From contig CAJUAR010000006.1 in the NCBI GenBank assembly GCA_910584495.1, positions 1-57,809 of the forward strand: a stretch of 57,809 nucleotides of DNA, given 5' to 3'. Both the position numbers and the translations under genes were made by a program. Source of the stretch: an uncultured Muribaculaceae bacterium. GTDB lineage: Bacteria; Bacteroidota; Bacteroidia; Bacteroidales; Muribaculaceae. This document shows, piece after piece, positions 43,286 to 52,210 of this stretch. The notes under the pieces are model-generated. The model worked only from the letters and a program-made list of their open reading frames with translations. It was not told the origin of the DNA and did no database searches. Position 1 is the first letter of the stretch. Every line of letters begins with the position of its first letter.

Positions 43286-44437
43286 CTACAAGAGAGGCTT
43301 CTTGGCTTTGCGGCAGCTGTAGTTCCGCTCAAGGAAGCTGAGGAACGGTTCCACACATTCGTGCATGAACATGCCGCAGTCGGCGGTGTGTTTGAATATA
43401 TAACCGACAAGTGAAACCGGCAGACGGTATTCATCGGCCCATTTCTGCCAATGATACAAGGGGCATCGTTTTGCCATTTCTGCCTTCGTCCTGTCGGCAT
43501 TGCTGTAACTCAGTGCAAGGTCGTGCGCCCATTCGCGTTCGATGTCGCAAGCTTGCCTGTGTTCGTCGTCGACCGGACGAAAATCTCCGACAAGATAGTA
43601 TTCGCAGCACAGTGTGAGTTTGCGAAGTCTGTTCAACCGTTTGTGGAATTCATCTACGACGTTCTGCATTTCGGCCGGCAGATAGGTCAGTGCTTTCTGT
43701 TTGATCCATTCGGGAATACCCCACAGAGCTTCGGCTATGCTGCCGACGATGGCTCCGAGAGTGTCGGCATCGCCTCCCAGACTCACGGCCTTACGCAGCG
43801 CATCTTCAAAGCATGTGCTCTCAAGAATAATTTGCATAGCTACGGGAACGGTGCCCTGGCATGTTTCATCAAATTTGTTGCGGTATTGCTCAAGGGCGAC
43901 ATGGAAATCTGCCGGAGACTGTACATATTCGTATATTCCATGGTTTATGCCGCTCCACAGAATTTCGTCGCGAGTAATTGTTCCGCCTTTTTTGAGATTG
44001 CGCAGCTGCCTGCACTTGGCAATAGATGCCGCCACGGCTATAGCTCCGGCTATGCCTTGCTCATGGTTGTGAGTGCATTCTGCACTTTTCGTCGCTTCAT
44101 CTATCAGGTCGGCGGGTTGGTCGAACCACCAACCGATGGGGCTTACTCTCATGGCCGAACCATTCCCAAAAGAGCCGTAAGGTTTAGGAGTGTCGCTCAA
44201 CACCCATTTGCGGAACCGTCCGCCATAACCACCCATGGGATGTGGGTACCTGCGGCACCACTGATGTATGCTGGCTCCGTAGTCTCTTCCTTTGAGCAAC
44301 GAATCTGCCACAGCTATGGTGCAGATGGTGTCGTCGGTATAGCTGTTTTTATCTGAAAACAGTTCGAAATGATAGTTGTTTGTGGAATTGAATTCCCAAC
44401 GGCTTCCAACAATGTCGCCGATAATCGCTCCTAACAT
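43286..44437 (-). CDS. ADP-ribosylglycohydrolase family protein with C-terminal extension
   Basis: Hydrolyses ADP-ribose from modified proteins or small molecules with a di-magnesium site. Family motifs: GDIVGSRWEF near the N-terminus, the metal motif YTDDT (33-37) and GGDADTLGAIVGSIAEALWG (221-240). The catalytic domain ends near residue 265. A further 115 residues follow (KLTLCCEYYLVGDFRPVDD, then KHTADCGMFMHECVEPFL) that are not part of the core family and that I cannot name. It starts 5 bp after the nrtR-like gene, so the pair form an operon. Confidence 0.9.
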   Translation of the reverse strand: MLGAIIGDIVGSRWEFNSTNNYHFELFSDKNSYTDDTICTIAVADSLLKGRDYGASIHQWCRRYPHPMGGYGGRFRKWVLSDTPKPYGSFGNGSAMRVSPIGWWFDQPADLIDEATKSAECTHNHEQGIAGAIAVAASIAKCRQLRNLKKGGTITRDEILWSGINHGIYEYVQSPADFHVALEQYRNKFDETCQGTVPVAMQIILESTCFEDALRKAVSLGGDADTLGAIVGSIAEALWGIPEWIKQKALTYLPAEMQNVVDEFHKRLNRLRKLTLCCEYYLVGDFRPVDDEHRQACDIEREWAHDLALSYSNADRTKAEMAKRCPLYHWQKWADEYRLPVSLVGYIFKHTADCGMFMHECVEPFLSFLERNYSCRKAKKPLL

Positions 44438-44442
44438 ATTAT

Positions 44443-45135
44443 TTAAAATTCAAGTCTGAAACCTTTCTGTTTTAGCTCGTTGTACTTTTCCTTGTTGAAA
44501 CTGAAGAGAAAAGCCTCTCGCCTTTTTGTGGTCCGAACGGTTTCGTCAAGCTGTGTGAGAATGTCGAAATGAAGCATCTTTTTAGTAAAGTTGCGACGGT
44601 CGAAGTGCACGCCAAGTATGGCTTCGTAGAGCGTCTGCAGCTGTTTCATTGTGAATTTTTCGGGCATAAGCTCGAATCCTATGGGGTGGAAATGTATCCG
44701 TTCGCGCAGTCGGGCCAAAGCATCGCGCAGTATGCGGTGGTGGTCAAAAGCAAGTTGCGGAACATCGTCTATGGCAAACCATTGGGCCATGGCTGCATCA
44801 TCGCCTCCGCGAACTTTGACTATGCGCACCAAGGCATAAAAGGCTATGGTTATGACGCGTTCGCGTGGGTCACGGTCGGGGTCGGAATAGCAATGAAACT
44901 GCTCGATATAGGAAGGCAAAAGCCCTGTTTCCTCCCGGAGCTCGCGCATTGCGCCTTCTTCGGCCGATTCATCCATGTTTAGAAAGCCTCCCGGAAAGGC
45001 CCATTTTCCACGGTAGGGCTCAATGCCACGCTCTATGAGCAGCACCTTCAATTTCGACCCATCGAAACCGAATATCACACTATCTGTGGTCACGGCTGGA
45101 TGGGGGTACTTGTAACAATATTGATTATCGCTCAT
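44443..45135 (-). CDS. NrtR-family Nudix transcriptional regulator
   Basis: Nudix domain fused to a winged helix, the architecture of NrtR (NAD metabolism repressor, ADP-ribose sensor) and the related Bacteroides AraR. The Nudix box is complete: G50 x5 E56 x7 R64-E65 ... E68-E69 x G71, so catalysis may be retained, whereas many NrtR proteins lost it. The C-terminal winged helix spans about 155-225 (FTMKQLQTLYEAILGVHFDRRNFTKKML). Palindromic operators surround its promoter, indicating autoregulation. The downstream ADP-ribosylglycohydrolase fits an ADP-ribose link. A sugar-responsive role is the alternative. Confidence 0.9.
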   Translation of the reverse strand: MSDNQYCYKYPHPAVTTDSVIFGFDGSKLKVLLIERGIEPYRGKWAFPGGFLNMDESAEEGAMRELREETGLLPSYIEQFHCYSDPDRDPRERVITIAFYALVRIVKVRGGDDAAMAQWFAIDDVPQLAFDHHRILRDALARLRERIHFHPIGFELMPEKFTMKQLQTLYEAILGVHFDRRNFTKKMLHFDILTQLDETVRTTKRREAFLFSFNKEKYNELKQKGFRLEF

Positions 45136-45146
45136 CGATTTATCCT

Positions 45147-45161
45147 GTGTGAAATTTACGC
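45147..45161. promoter_or_regulatory. Imperfect NrtR-type operator, promoter-proximal
   Basis: GTGTGAAATTTACGC matches the upstream perfect palindrome at 13 of 15 positions. It lies just downstream of the -7 element, over the predicted transcription start of the nrtR-like gene, where binding would block initiation. Confidence 0.6.
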
Positions 45162-45163
45162 TG

Positions 45164-45194
45164 CAAAGTTAGTGTAAATATTGGGAATGGCAAA
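45164..45194 (-). promoter_or_regulatory. Bacteroidetes-type promoter of the nrtR-ADP-ribosylglycohydrolase operon
   Basis: The minus strand reads TTTG (45194-45191), 19 bp, then TAACTTTG (45171-45164), a full consensus. It is bracketed by two operator-like palindromes. A third half-site, GTGTAAATA (45172-45180), lies in the spacer. Confidence 0.72.
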
Positions 45195-45200
45195 TATTAT

Positions 45201-45215
45201 GTGTAAAATTTACAC
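45201..45215. promoter_or_regulatory. Perfect NrtR-type palindromic operator
   Basis: GTGTAAA-A-TTTACAC is a perfect 7-bp inverted repeat with one central base, immediately upstream of the -33 element. Its centre is 54 bp, about five helical turns, from the centre of the proximal site. NrtR sites described in other bacteria are of this GTGTAAA/TTTACAC class, as I recall. Confidence 0.7.
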
Positions 45216-45274
45216 GATGCGCAGTTTTTGGCGTTGTTTGGGGACGAATTGTCGGTTTATTCAAAAAATTTTCG

Positions 45275-45282
45275 TACCTTTG
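45275..45282 (+). promoter_or_regulatory. -7 element of the gyrA promoter
   Basis: TACCTTTG is a perfect -7 element; no clear TTTG at 19-21 bp upstream. The leader of about 80 nt holds two small stems: GGGG/CCCC around 45310-45322, and TGTTGGC/GCCAACA at 45324-45330 and 45340-45346. Confidence 0.5.
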
Positions 45283-45370
45283 TATGAAATTTTGGCAAAT
45301 AAAAAGCGGGGGGAATAACCCCTTGTTGGCAGATAAAGAGCCAACAGCCTAATAAACATTCTATTAAAGT

Positions 45371-47956
45371 ATGTTAGACGAAAATCGCATATTTAGAATC
45401 AATATTGAAAATGAAATGAAAACGGCCTACATCGACTATTCCATGTCGGTGATAGTGTCGCGAGCCCTTCCCGATGTGCGCGATGGAATGAAACCGGTGC
45501 ACCGCCGCGTGTTGTTCGGCATGAACGAGATGGGCAATACCAGTAACAAACCACATAAGAAATCGGCAAATTGCGTGGGCGAAGTAATGGGTAAGTATCA
45601 CCCCCATGGCGACTCATCTATCTATGGCACTGTTGCGCGTATGGCGCAATGGTGGTCGTTGCGTCACACGCTCATTGACGGCCACGGCAACTTTGGTTCT
45701 ATCGATGGCGATTCGCCTGCTGCAATGCGTTATACCGAGGTGCGCCTCGATCCTCTGGGCGAGGAAATGCTCCGCGACATTGACGAAGAGACCGTAGACT
45801 TTCAGCCCAACTACGACAATTCGCGCAAGGAGCCGGTTGTGCTTCCCACGCGTTTCCCCAACCTGCTTGTAAATGGTGCCAGCGGCATTGCCGTGGGTAT
45901 GGCCACCAACATGCCGCCTCACAACCTGAAGGAATCGATTGACGGCTGCATAGCACTTCTGGATAATCCCGACCTGGAGGTGAGCGACCTGATGAAATAT
46001 GTCATTGCTCCCGACTTTCCCACCGGAGGTATAATATATGGATACGACGGTGTTCGCGAAGCATACGAAACCGGTCGTGGCCGCATAGTGATACGCGCCA
46101 AAGCCGAGATAGAGCAAAAAGCCGAGCACGAACTGATTGTAATCACCGAAATACCCTACGGCGTTAACCGCGCCGAACTCATCAAGAGTATTGCCGACCT
46201 TGTTATTGAAAAGAAAATCGACGGCATTGCCAATGTGAACGACGAAAGCGACCGCGACGGCATGCGAGTGGTTATCACTCTCAAATCGGATGCCAACTCC
46301 AACGTTGTTCTCAACAAGCTCTATAAGCTCACTGCCATGCAGTCGTCGTTCAGCGTCAACAATGTGGCCCTGGTTCACGGACGCCCCAAAACGCTCAATC
46401 TCAAAGAGCTCATCCAGGCATTTAACGACCATCGCAAGGACGTTGTTACACGGCGCACTCAGTTCGAGCTTCGCAAAGCCCACGAGAAGGCCCATATACT
46501 CGAAGGCTTGATGATCGCAGTGCAGAACATCGAAGAGGTGATTGCTATTATCCGAGGCAGCAAGACCGCCGAGGCAGCACGTGTCACTTTGGGCGAACGC
46601 TTTGCTCTTTCTCCCGAACAGACACAGGCCATTGTGGACATGCGACTGCGAGCCCTCACCAATCTGGCTGTTGACGAGCTTCGTAACGACATTGATGAGA
46701 TTCACAAACGCATTGCCGAATTGGACCTTATCCTTGCCGATGAGAACGTGATGCGAGCCCTTATAGAAAAAGAACTGCGCGAGATTCGCGACAAATATGG
46801 CGATGCCCGGCGCACCACTATAGAATATGCCGCCTCAGACCTCAATGCAGTTGACTTCTATGCTGATGAAGATGCGATTATCACCATTTCGCACCTTGGA
46901 TATATCAAGCGCACACCTTTGGCTGATTTCCGTGCACAGAACAGAGGAGGGGTGGGGTCGCGAGGCTCCGTTACACGCGATTCCGACTTTATAGAGCATA
47001 TCTATACAGCCTCGCTCCACGACTTCATGCTTTTCTTCACCGATCGCGGCCTTGTGTACAAGATGCGTGTCTACGAGCTTCCCGAAGGGGCAAAGACAGG
47101 CAAAGGCCGAGCATTGCAGAATCTGCTTAACATAGAGCAGGGCGACAGTGTGCGTGCATACATACGCTGTCGTGAGCTTGAAAACCCCGAGTATACATCG
47201 ACTCACTATTTGGTATTTGCCACACAGCAGGGTCAAATCAAAAAGACACTCCTCAGCGAATATGCACGCGTGCTTGCAAAGGGTAAAAAAGCCATTGTCA
47301 TCCGTCCGGGCGACAGCCTGATAGGCGTTGAGGTGACCGACGGCAATTGCGAGATTCTCATGGCTAATCGCCATGGACGTGCAATCCGTTTCAACGAGGA
47401 CAAGCTCCGTGCCATGGGCCGCGTGTCGGCGGGTGTCCGCGGCATGCGCATAGACGAAGGTACCGACGATGCTGTTGTGGGCATGATCGCCGTGCCTCAG
47501 AACACCGACAATACGGTGCTGGTGCTTTCGCAGACAGGTTATGGCAAACGTTCGCTCCTGGACAGCTACCGAATTACAAACCGTGGCGCGCGTGGTGTGA
47601 AGACCATCAATGTCACCGAAAAGACCGGCGATCTCATTGGCTTCCAGAGTGTCAACGACGATATGGACCTGATGATTATCAACCGTTCCGGTGTTGTGAT
47701 TCGCGTTCATGTGGCTGATATTCGTGTGATGGGACGTGCCACACAGGGTGTGCGCATCATCAACCTTTCAAAACGCGGCGATTCCATTGCCTCTGTTTGC
47801 TGTGTGGATGCCGACCCCGAGGAAGAGACCGAAAAAGTGCTTGTCGATGCCGAGGAACTGCCCGAAATTCCTGAAGAAGAACTGCAGGACGAAGAGCAGG
47901 AAATTGATGAAACGGACACTGACGATGACAGCTCCGAAGAAAATGAGAATGAATAA
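45371..47956 (+). CDS. gyrA: DNA gyrase subunit A
   Basis: Catalytic breakage-reunion subunit that introduces negative supercoils. The catalytic tyrosine is Tyr121 in AMRYTEVRL. The quinolone region reads HPHGDSSIYGTVARMAQ, so Ser82 matches E. coli Ser83, but Gly86 stands where E. coli has Asp87. The C-terminal DNA-wrapping beta-pinwheel carries the gyrA-box equivalent QNRGGVGSRG. The protein ends with an acidic tail of about 45 residues rich in Glu and Asp. 861 residues, full length. gyrB is not in the window. A TPR protein gene follows 31 bp later. Confidence 0.97.
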   Translation: MLDENRIFRINIENEMKTAYIDYSMSVIVSRALPDVRDGMKPVHRRVLFGMNEMGNTSNKPHKKSANCVGEVMGKYHPHGDSSIYGTVARMAQWWSLRHTLIDGHGNFGSIDGDSPAAMRYTEVRLDPLGEEMLRDIDEETVDFQPNYDNSRKEPVVLPTRFPNLLVNGASGIAVGMATNMPPHNLKESIDGCIALLDNPDLEVSDLMKYVIAPDFPTGGIIYGYDGVREAYETGRGRIVIRAKAEIEQKAEHELIVITEIPYGVNRAELIKSIADLVIEKKIDGIANVNDESDRDGMRVVITLKSDANSNVVLNKLYKLTAMQSSFSVNNVALVHGRPKTLNLKELIQAFNDHRKDVVTRRTQFELRKAHEKAHILEGLMIAVQNIEEVIAIIRGSKTAEAARVTLGERFALSPEQTQAIVDMRLRALTNLAVDELRNDIDEIHKRIAELDLILADENVMRALIEKELREIRDKYGDARRTTIEYAASDLNAVDFYADEDAIITISHLGYIKRTPLADFRAQNRGGVGSRGSVTRDSDFIEHIYTASLHDFMLFFTDRGLVYKMRVYELPEGAKTGKGRALQNLLNIEQGDSVRAYIRCRELENPEYTSTHYLVFATQQGQIKKTLLSEYARVLAKGKKAIVIRPGDSLIGVEVTDGNCEILMANRHGRAIRFNEDKLRAMGRVSAGVRGMRIDEGTDDAVVGMIAVPQNTDNTVLVLSQTGYGKRSLLDSYRITNRGARGVKTINVTEKTGDLIGFQSVNDDMDLMIINRSGVVIRVHVADIRVMGRATQGVRIINLSKRGDSIASVCCVDADPEEETEKVLVDAEELPEIPEEELQDEEQEIDETDTDDDSSEENENE

Positions 47957-47987
47957 TCATATACAAACCAACATAATACCAACGAAA

Positions 47988-49217
47988 ATGAAGAAATTCG
48001 CGTTAATGTTCATGGCGGCAGCCTTTGCTCTTGGAGCATCGGCCCAGCTTAACGTGGTGAAAGAAGCTGAGCGTGCTATGAAAGCCAACAAATCCGGCGA
48101 AGAGGTTGTGAAAATGATCACTCCGGCCTTCACCAATCCTGAAACCGAAAAGCTCGCCCAGACCTACTATGTCCCCGGCAAGGCCTACGTGCAGCAGTAC
48201 GACGCCCAGCTCGCCAAACGCGCTCTCGGCCAGCTCAACGGCAAAGACTCCATTGCCATGTGCGACCAGCTTCTCGAAGCCTACGGCTATCTGACGAAGG
48301 CTCTGCCTCTCGACAGCATGCCTGATGCAAAAGGTAAAATCAAGCCAAAATACTCCAAAGACATTATCAATATCCTTTCGGGTCACTTTAACGACTTCGA
48401 CCAAACTGCAGTGATCTACTACCTTGCCGGCAAATACCCCAAGGCTTATGAGGCATGGGGCGTGTATGCAGCCATCGGCAGCAACCCCAAGGCGATAAAG
48501 GAAATTGTGAAGACCAATCCGGCTTATGTTCCCGATTCCATCCTTCCCAATGTCTACTACAACCAGGGGCTTGCAGCATGGCAGACTGAGGACAATAAAA
48601 ACGCCCTTAAAGCCTTTGAAAATGCCAAAAATGCAGGCTATAACAAAAAAGCTGTCTACGACAACATGATTGCTCTCGCCTCGATTATCGGCGACAACGA
48701 AGCTGTGCTCAAATACTCGGAAGAAGCTCTTCCCCTTTTCGGCCACGAAGACGACATGTACATCCAGCAGATTGCCAACTACTACCTGCAGCGCAAAGAC
48801 TTTGACAACGCTTTCAAAGCTATCAACCAGGCTATTGAAAAGAATCCCAACAATGCACAGTACTACGATGTGCTTGGTGTCCTCTACGAAAACCACAACG
48901 AGAGTGCCAAGGCAAAAGAAGCTTATGCCAAGGCAATCCAGCTCGACCCCAAAAACGCCAAAGCCCTCTTCGACTACGGCCACATCCTTGCTGCAGAAGC
49001 ATATACTCTGATTGATGGCGCGCCCACACTGCAGTCGGAATACAACGCAGTGTTCGAATCGAAAATTCGCCCCGTCCTTCTTCAAGCTGCAGAGGCTCTT
49101 GAGAACGCCTACTCCGTCGATCCCGACAATATGGATACGCTCAACTATCTGGAGTCAATCTATTACAACCTCAACGACGAAGCTAAGCTCAAAAGCGTGA
49201 AACAGCGCAAACTCTGA
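47988..49217 (+). CDS. Exported tetratricopeptide repeat protein
   Basis: 409-residue protein with a clear signal peptide (about 1-20, MKKFALMFMAAAFALGASAQ) and TPR helical repeats, best seen from residue 170: YYNQGLAAWQTEDNKNALKAFENA, DNAFKAINQAIEKNPNNAQYYDVLG and AKEAYAKAIQLDPKNAKALFDYG. Probably a periplasmic or outer-membrane scaffold; partner unknown. The ATG at 47988 is chosen because the longer frame upstream lies in gyrA. Commonly found after gyrA in Bacteroidales. Confidence 0.9.
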   Translation: MKKFALMFMAAAFALGASAQLNVVKEAERAMKANKSGEEVVKMITPAFTNPETEKLAQTYYVPGKAYVQQYDAQLAKRALGQLNGKDSIAMCDQLLEAYGYLTKALPLDSMPDAKGKIKPKYSKDIINILSGHFNDFDQTAVIYYLAGKYPKAYEAWGVYAAIGSNPKAIKEIVKTNPAYVPDSILPNVYYNQGLAAWQTEDNKNALKAFENAKNAGYNKKAVYDNMIALASIIGDNEAVLKYSEEALPLFGHEDDMYIQQIANYYLQRKDFDNAFKAINQAIEKNPNNAQYYDVLGVLYENHNESAKAKEAYAKAIQLDPKNAKALFDYGHILAAEAYTLIDGAPTLQSEYNAVFESKIRPVLLQAAEALENAYSVDPDNMDTLNYLESIYYNLNDEAKLKSVKQRKL

Positions 49218-49245
49218 TTGGAGCCAAGCATAGTCATAACCTTTT

Positions 49246-49281
49246 GAGGGGCGGCAAGCAAAACTTGCCGCCCCTCGGTTT
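49246..49281 (+). terminator. Intrinsic terminator after the TPR gene
   Basis: A perfect 13-bp stem, GAGGGGCGGCAAG/CTTGCCGCCCCTC, with a 5-nt loop, followed by GGTTTT. It ends the gyrA-TPR unit. Confidence 0.88.
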
Positions 49282-49310
49282 TGATATATGGTAAAAAATG
49301 CGTAACTTCG
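49280..49310 (+). promoter_or_regulatory. Probable promoter of the prfA operon
   Basis: TTTG at 49280-49283, 19 bp, then TAACTTCG at 49303-49310, one mismatch from TAnnTTTG. It sits directly after the terminator and gives a leader of about 18 nt. Confidence 0.5.
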
Positions 49311-49334
49311 CGCAATAAAACAAGATAACTGAAC

Positions 49335-50444
49335 ATGTCCGAATATCCGCTGCTCGAACGGCTCGATGGAATCGAGGCCCGTTTTGCCGAATTAGCCACG
49401 CTTATTACCGATCCTGATGTCATTGCCGACATGAAGCGTTATGTTCGTCTGTCGAAAGAATACAAGGACATGGAACGCCTTGTGTCATTGACGCGCCGTT
49501 ATCGCAGGCTAACCTCCAACATAGATGAGGCCAAAGACGTGCTGGCCAACGAAACCGATGCAGAAATGAAACAGCTGGCCAAGGAAGAACTTGAAAGCTC
49601 GACGGAGGAACTGCCCAAACTCGAAGAACAAATCAAAATAGAGCTTATCCCTGCCGACCCGGAAGATTCCAAGAACGCAATACTTGAAATTCGCGGAGGA
49701 ACAGGCGGCGACGAGGCTGCAATTTTTGCCGGAGACCTTTGCAAGATGTATATGAAATACTGCGAGAGCAAAGGATGGAATGTTGCAATCACTTCGGCAA
49801 GCGAAGGCGCTGCCGGTGGTTACAAAGAAGTTGTACTTTCGGTGACAGGAGAGGGTGTATATGGCACACTCAAATATGAGAGCGGAGTGCACCGCGTGCA
49901 GCGTGTACCGGCTACAGAGACCCAGGGTCGTGTACACACATCGGCTGCGACTGTTGCCGTTCTTCCCGAAGCTGAAGCATTTGATGTTGAAATCAACGAG
50001 GGCGAAATCAAGTGGGACACATTCCGTTCGGGAGGCGCCGGCGGTCAGAATGTGAATAAGGTGGAGTCGGGTGTGCGCCTGAGGTATATGTGGAAGAATC
50101 CAAATACCGGCATCACCGAGGAAATTCTTATTGAATGTACCGAGACGCGCGACCAGCCTAAAAACAAAGAACGCGCTCTGAGCCGTCTGCGAACTTTTAT
50201 ATATGATAAAGAACACCAAAAATATGTCGACGACATTGCCTCGCGTCGCAAAACAATGGTGAGCACCGGCGACCGTTCGGCCAAAATCAGGACATATAAT
50301 TACCCGCAGGGACGCATCACCGACCATCGCATCAATTACACCATCTATAATCTTCAGGCTTTTGTAGGCGGTGACATACAAGATGTAATCGACCATCTAA
50401 TTATTGCGGAGAATGCCGAGAAACTAAAGGTTGCAGAACTCTGA
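49335..50444 (+). CDS. prfA: Peptide chain release factor 1
   Basis: Terminates translation at UAA and UAG. The stop-codon-reading tripeptide PAT is present in RVPATETQGRVHTSAAT, which marks RF-1 rather than RF-2. The catalytic GGQ is in SGGAGGQNVNKVES. The length of 369 residues is standard. It is followed 17 bp later by the DUF4153 gene and then by pyrF. Confidence 0.97.
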   Translation: MSEYPLLERLDGIEARFAELATLITDPDVIADMKRYVRLSKEYKDMERLVSLTRRYRRLTSNIDEAKDVLANETDAEMKQLAKEELESSTEELPKLEEQIKIELIPADPEDSKNAILEIRGGTGGDEAAIFAGDLCKMYMKYCESKGWNVAITSASEGAAGGYKEVVLSVTGEGVYGTLKYESGVHRVQRVPATETQGRVHTSAATVAVLPEAEAFDVEINEGEIKWDTFRSGGAGGQNVNKVESGVRLRYMWKNPNTGITEEILIECTETRDQPKNKERALSRLRTFIYDKEHQKYVDDIASRRKTMVSTGDRSAKIRTYNYPQGRITDHRINYTIYNLQAFVGGDIQDVIDHLIIAENAEKLKVAEL

Positions 50445-50461
50445 TTAAATATCGCAATAAT

Positions 50462-52192
50462 ATGGAAGCAAATATACCTCAACCGCCTAAAAAGGGACGC
50501 ATAACACAGATGTTTTCGCCACGGGGGCTCCAGGCGGAACTTGCCAAAGTATGCCATCGTTTTGCTTTCACAATTGTGTATATCTGCCTTCTCGCTCTGT
50601 TCGGTCTGGTGTGCATATGGAAGAAAAGAATGCCAGAATATCTTGAATGTGCAACATGGGTGAGCTTGTCGTTGGGAGCATTGCTCTCGCTGGCATCATA
50701 CCTGTGGTGCGAATTTCTCAAGATGCGAAAACGCAGCCTATTGTGGCAGATGGTGGTTCTGGCGTTGATTTTCGCCAACTTCTGCTATCTGTATTTTTGC
50801 AATGCCGATTTGACGATAGCTGACGGCGTGGGCTATTCGGCGGCTTATATTGCGGCTGTTGTTGCAATTATATTTGTGCCGGCCGTACGTCGTTCTTCAA
50901 TCAAGCTGCAGTGGACCTACTCCTGTGGTGTTGTTGGTGCAGCTGCGGTAGGGTTTCTGCTTTTCATTGTGATGGGAGTTTTTGTCAACATCATCTATGG
51001 GACGATTTCCCTCCTTTTCTCTTTGTCGTCATCGCGCATGCTGATGAGTTGCATTGTTTTGTTTGCAGCCGCACTTCCTGCCATGGTAACATTATGCTTT
51101 CTTCCCGACAGCGAGCGTTTGGAAAATGAAGATTGCGACAATCACAAACCTTTGTTGGCCATTTTTTCAAAAAATGTTCTGCTGCCGTTGGCGCTGCTTT
51201 ATACCTTGTTGTTATATGTCTATGGACTAAAAATTCTCGTGACATGGGATTTGCCTATTGGCAATGTCTGCTGGATGGTAATCGGACTTGTTTCGGTTTG
51301 CCTTCTCATTGTCTATGGATTGCAAGGTTTTATATGCAATGCATCCACAAAGGATTCGTCGAAAAGGATAGCGGCACTTGCCATAAAGTATATTCCTGCA
51401 TTGATGCTGCCTCTGCTTGTGCTGATGAGTGTGGCCATATTCTACCGCATAGGGCAATATGGCATCACTGCCAGTCGCCTCTATGTGGCAACATTTAACA
51501 TATGGGCCTATGGAGTCGCTATCTATATGATTGCCAGTCGCATGCCCAAACTCAATCTTGTGGCAAGTTCGTTTGCCATCGTCTTTTTGGCAACATCCGT
51601 CATTCCCGGAGCTAATTATTGCACAATTTCCATCAATAAAGTGCGGGAAAATGTGAAAGAGCGTCTTGAGGCTATAGGAGTACAGTCTTTCCCCATTTCA
51701 TATCCTGAACTAATTGAAGCACTTAAGGTGCAGGATAGAGAAACCGTCGAATCGATAGCTTCGGATCTGGAGTATCTCGATGACTTGAGCGACCATCGAG
51801 CAGTTGCCGATATAGTGATTTCGGCAGATAAGCTCAGCAAGTGGAGAATAGAGAATGAATGCGAGGAAGTGTATACAAAATCTCTGGGTTTTGAAAGAAA
51901 CTGCGAGCCTGTGGCACTTCCCGAAGGTTATGCTTCTGTGGAATTTGTAAAAATCTCCGGCAATGTTGCAGAAAAGACCGATGGAGGATTGGAAAACTTT
52001 TCAATCAACGACTCTACCAGCGTGACACTGCCTGTTGACAGCCTTAAATCGCTGGGTAAGTCTGATTGCTTTGCTCCCATAAGCCTGATGGACAATGAAA
52101 AAGGACATTATATGCTTGTAATCACCAATTTCAGAACAGATGATTACACCAAGACATCAATTAATATTGAAGGATATTTATTTAAGAAATAA
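50462..52192 (+). CDS. DUF4153 family membrane protein
   Basis: 576-residue polytopic protein with about ten to twelve hydrophobic helices between residues 30 and 390, followed by a soluble C-terminal part (about 395-576, NKVRENVKERLEAIGVQSFPISYPELIEALKVQDRE). The helix pattern and Bacteroidetes context match DUF4153; the function is unknown. Located between prfA and pyrF on the same strand with short gaps (17 and 18 bp). Confidence 0.85.
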   Translation: MEANIPQPPKKGRITQMFSPRGLQAELAKVCHRFAFTIVYICLLALFGLVCIWKKRMPEYLECATWVSLSLGALLSLASYLWCEFLKMRKRSLLWQMVVLALIFANFCYLYFCNADLTIADGVGYSAAYIAAVVAIIFVPAVRRSSIKLQWTYSCGVVGAAAVGFLLFIVMGVFVNIIYGTISLLFSLSSSRMLMSCIVLFAAALPAMVTLCFLPDSERLENEDCDNHKPLLAIFSKNVLLPLALLYTLLLYVYGLKILVTWDLPIGNVCWMVIGLVSVCLLIVYGLQGFICNASTKDSSKRIAALAIKYIPALMLPLLVLMSVAIFYRIGQYGITASRLYVATFNIWAYGVAIYMIASRMPKLNLVASSFAIVFLATSVIPGANYCTISINKVRENVKERLEAIGVQSFPISYPELIEALKVQDRETVESIASDLEYLDDLSDHRAVADIVISADKLSKWRIENECEEVYTKSLGFERNCEPVALPEGYASVEFVKISGNVAEKTDGGLENFSINDSTSVTLPVDSLKSLGKSDCFAPISLMDNEKGHYMLVITNFRTDDYTKTSINIEGYLFKK

Positions 52193-52210
52193 CATAATAA
52201 AACTATATAA

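Noticed and set aside
45614..46705. 363-codon open frame antisense to gyrA
   Set aside because: Shadow of gyrA, with no independent signals.
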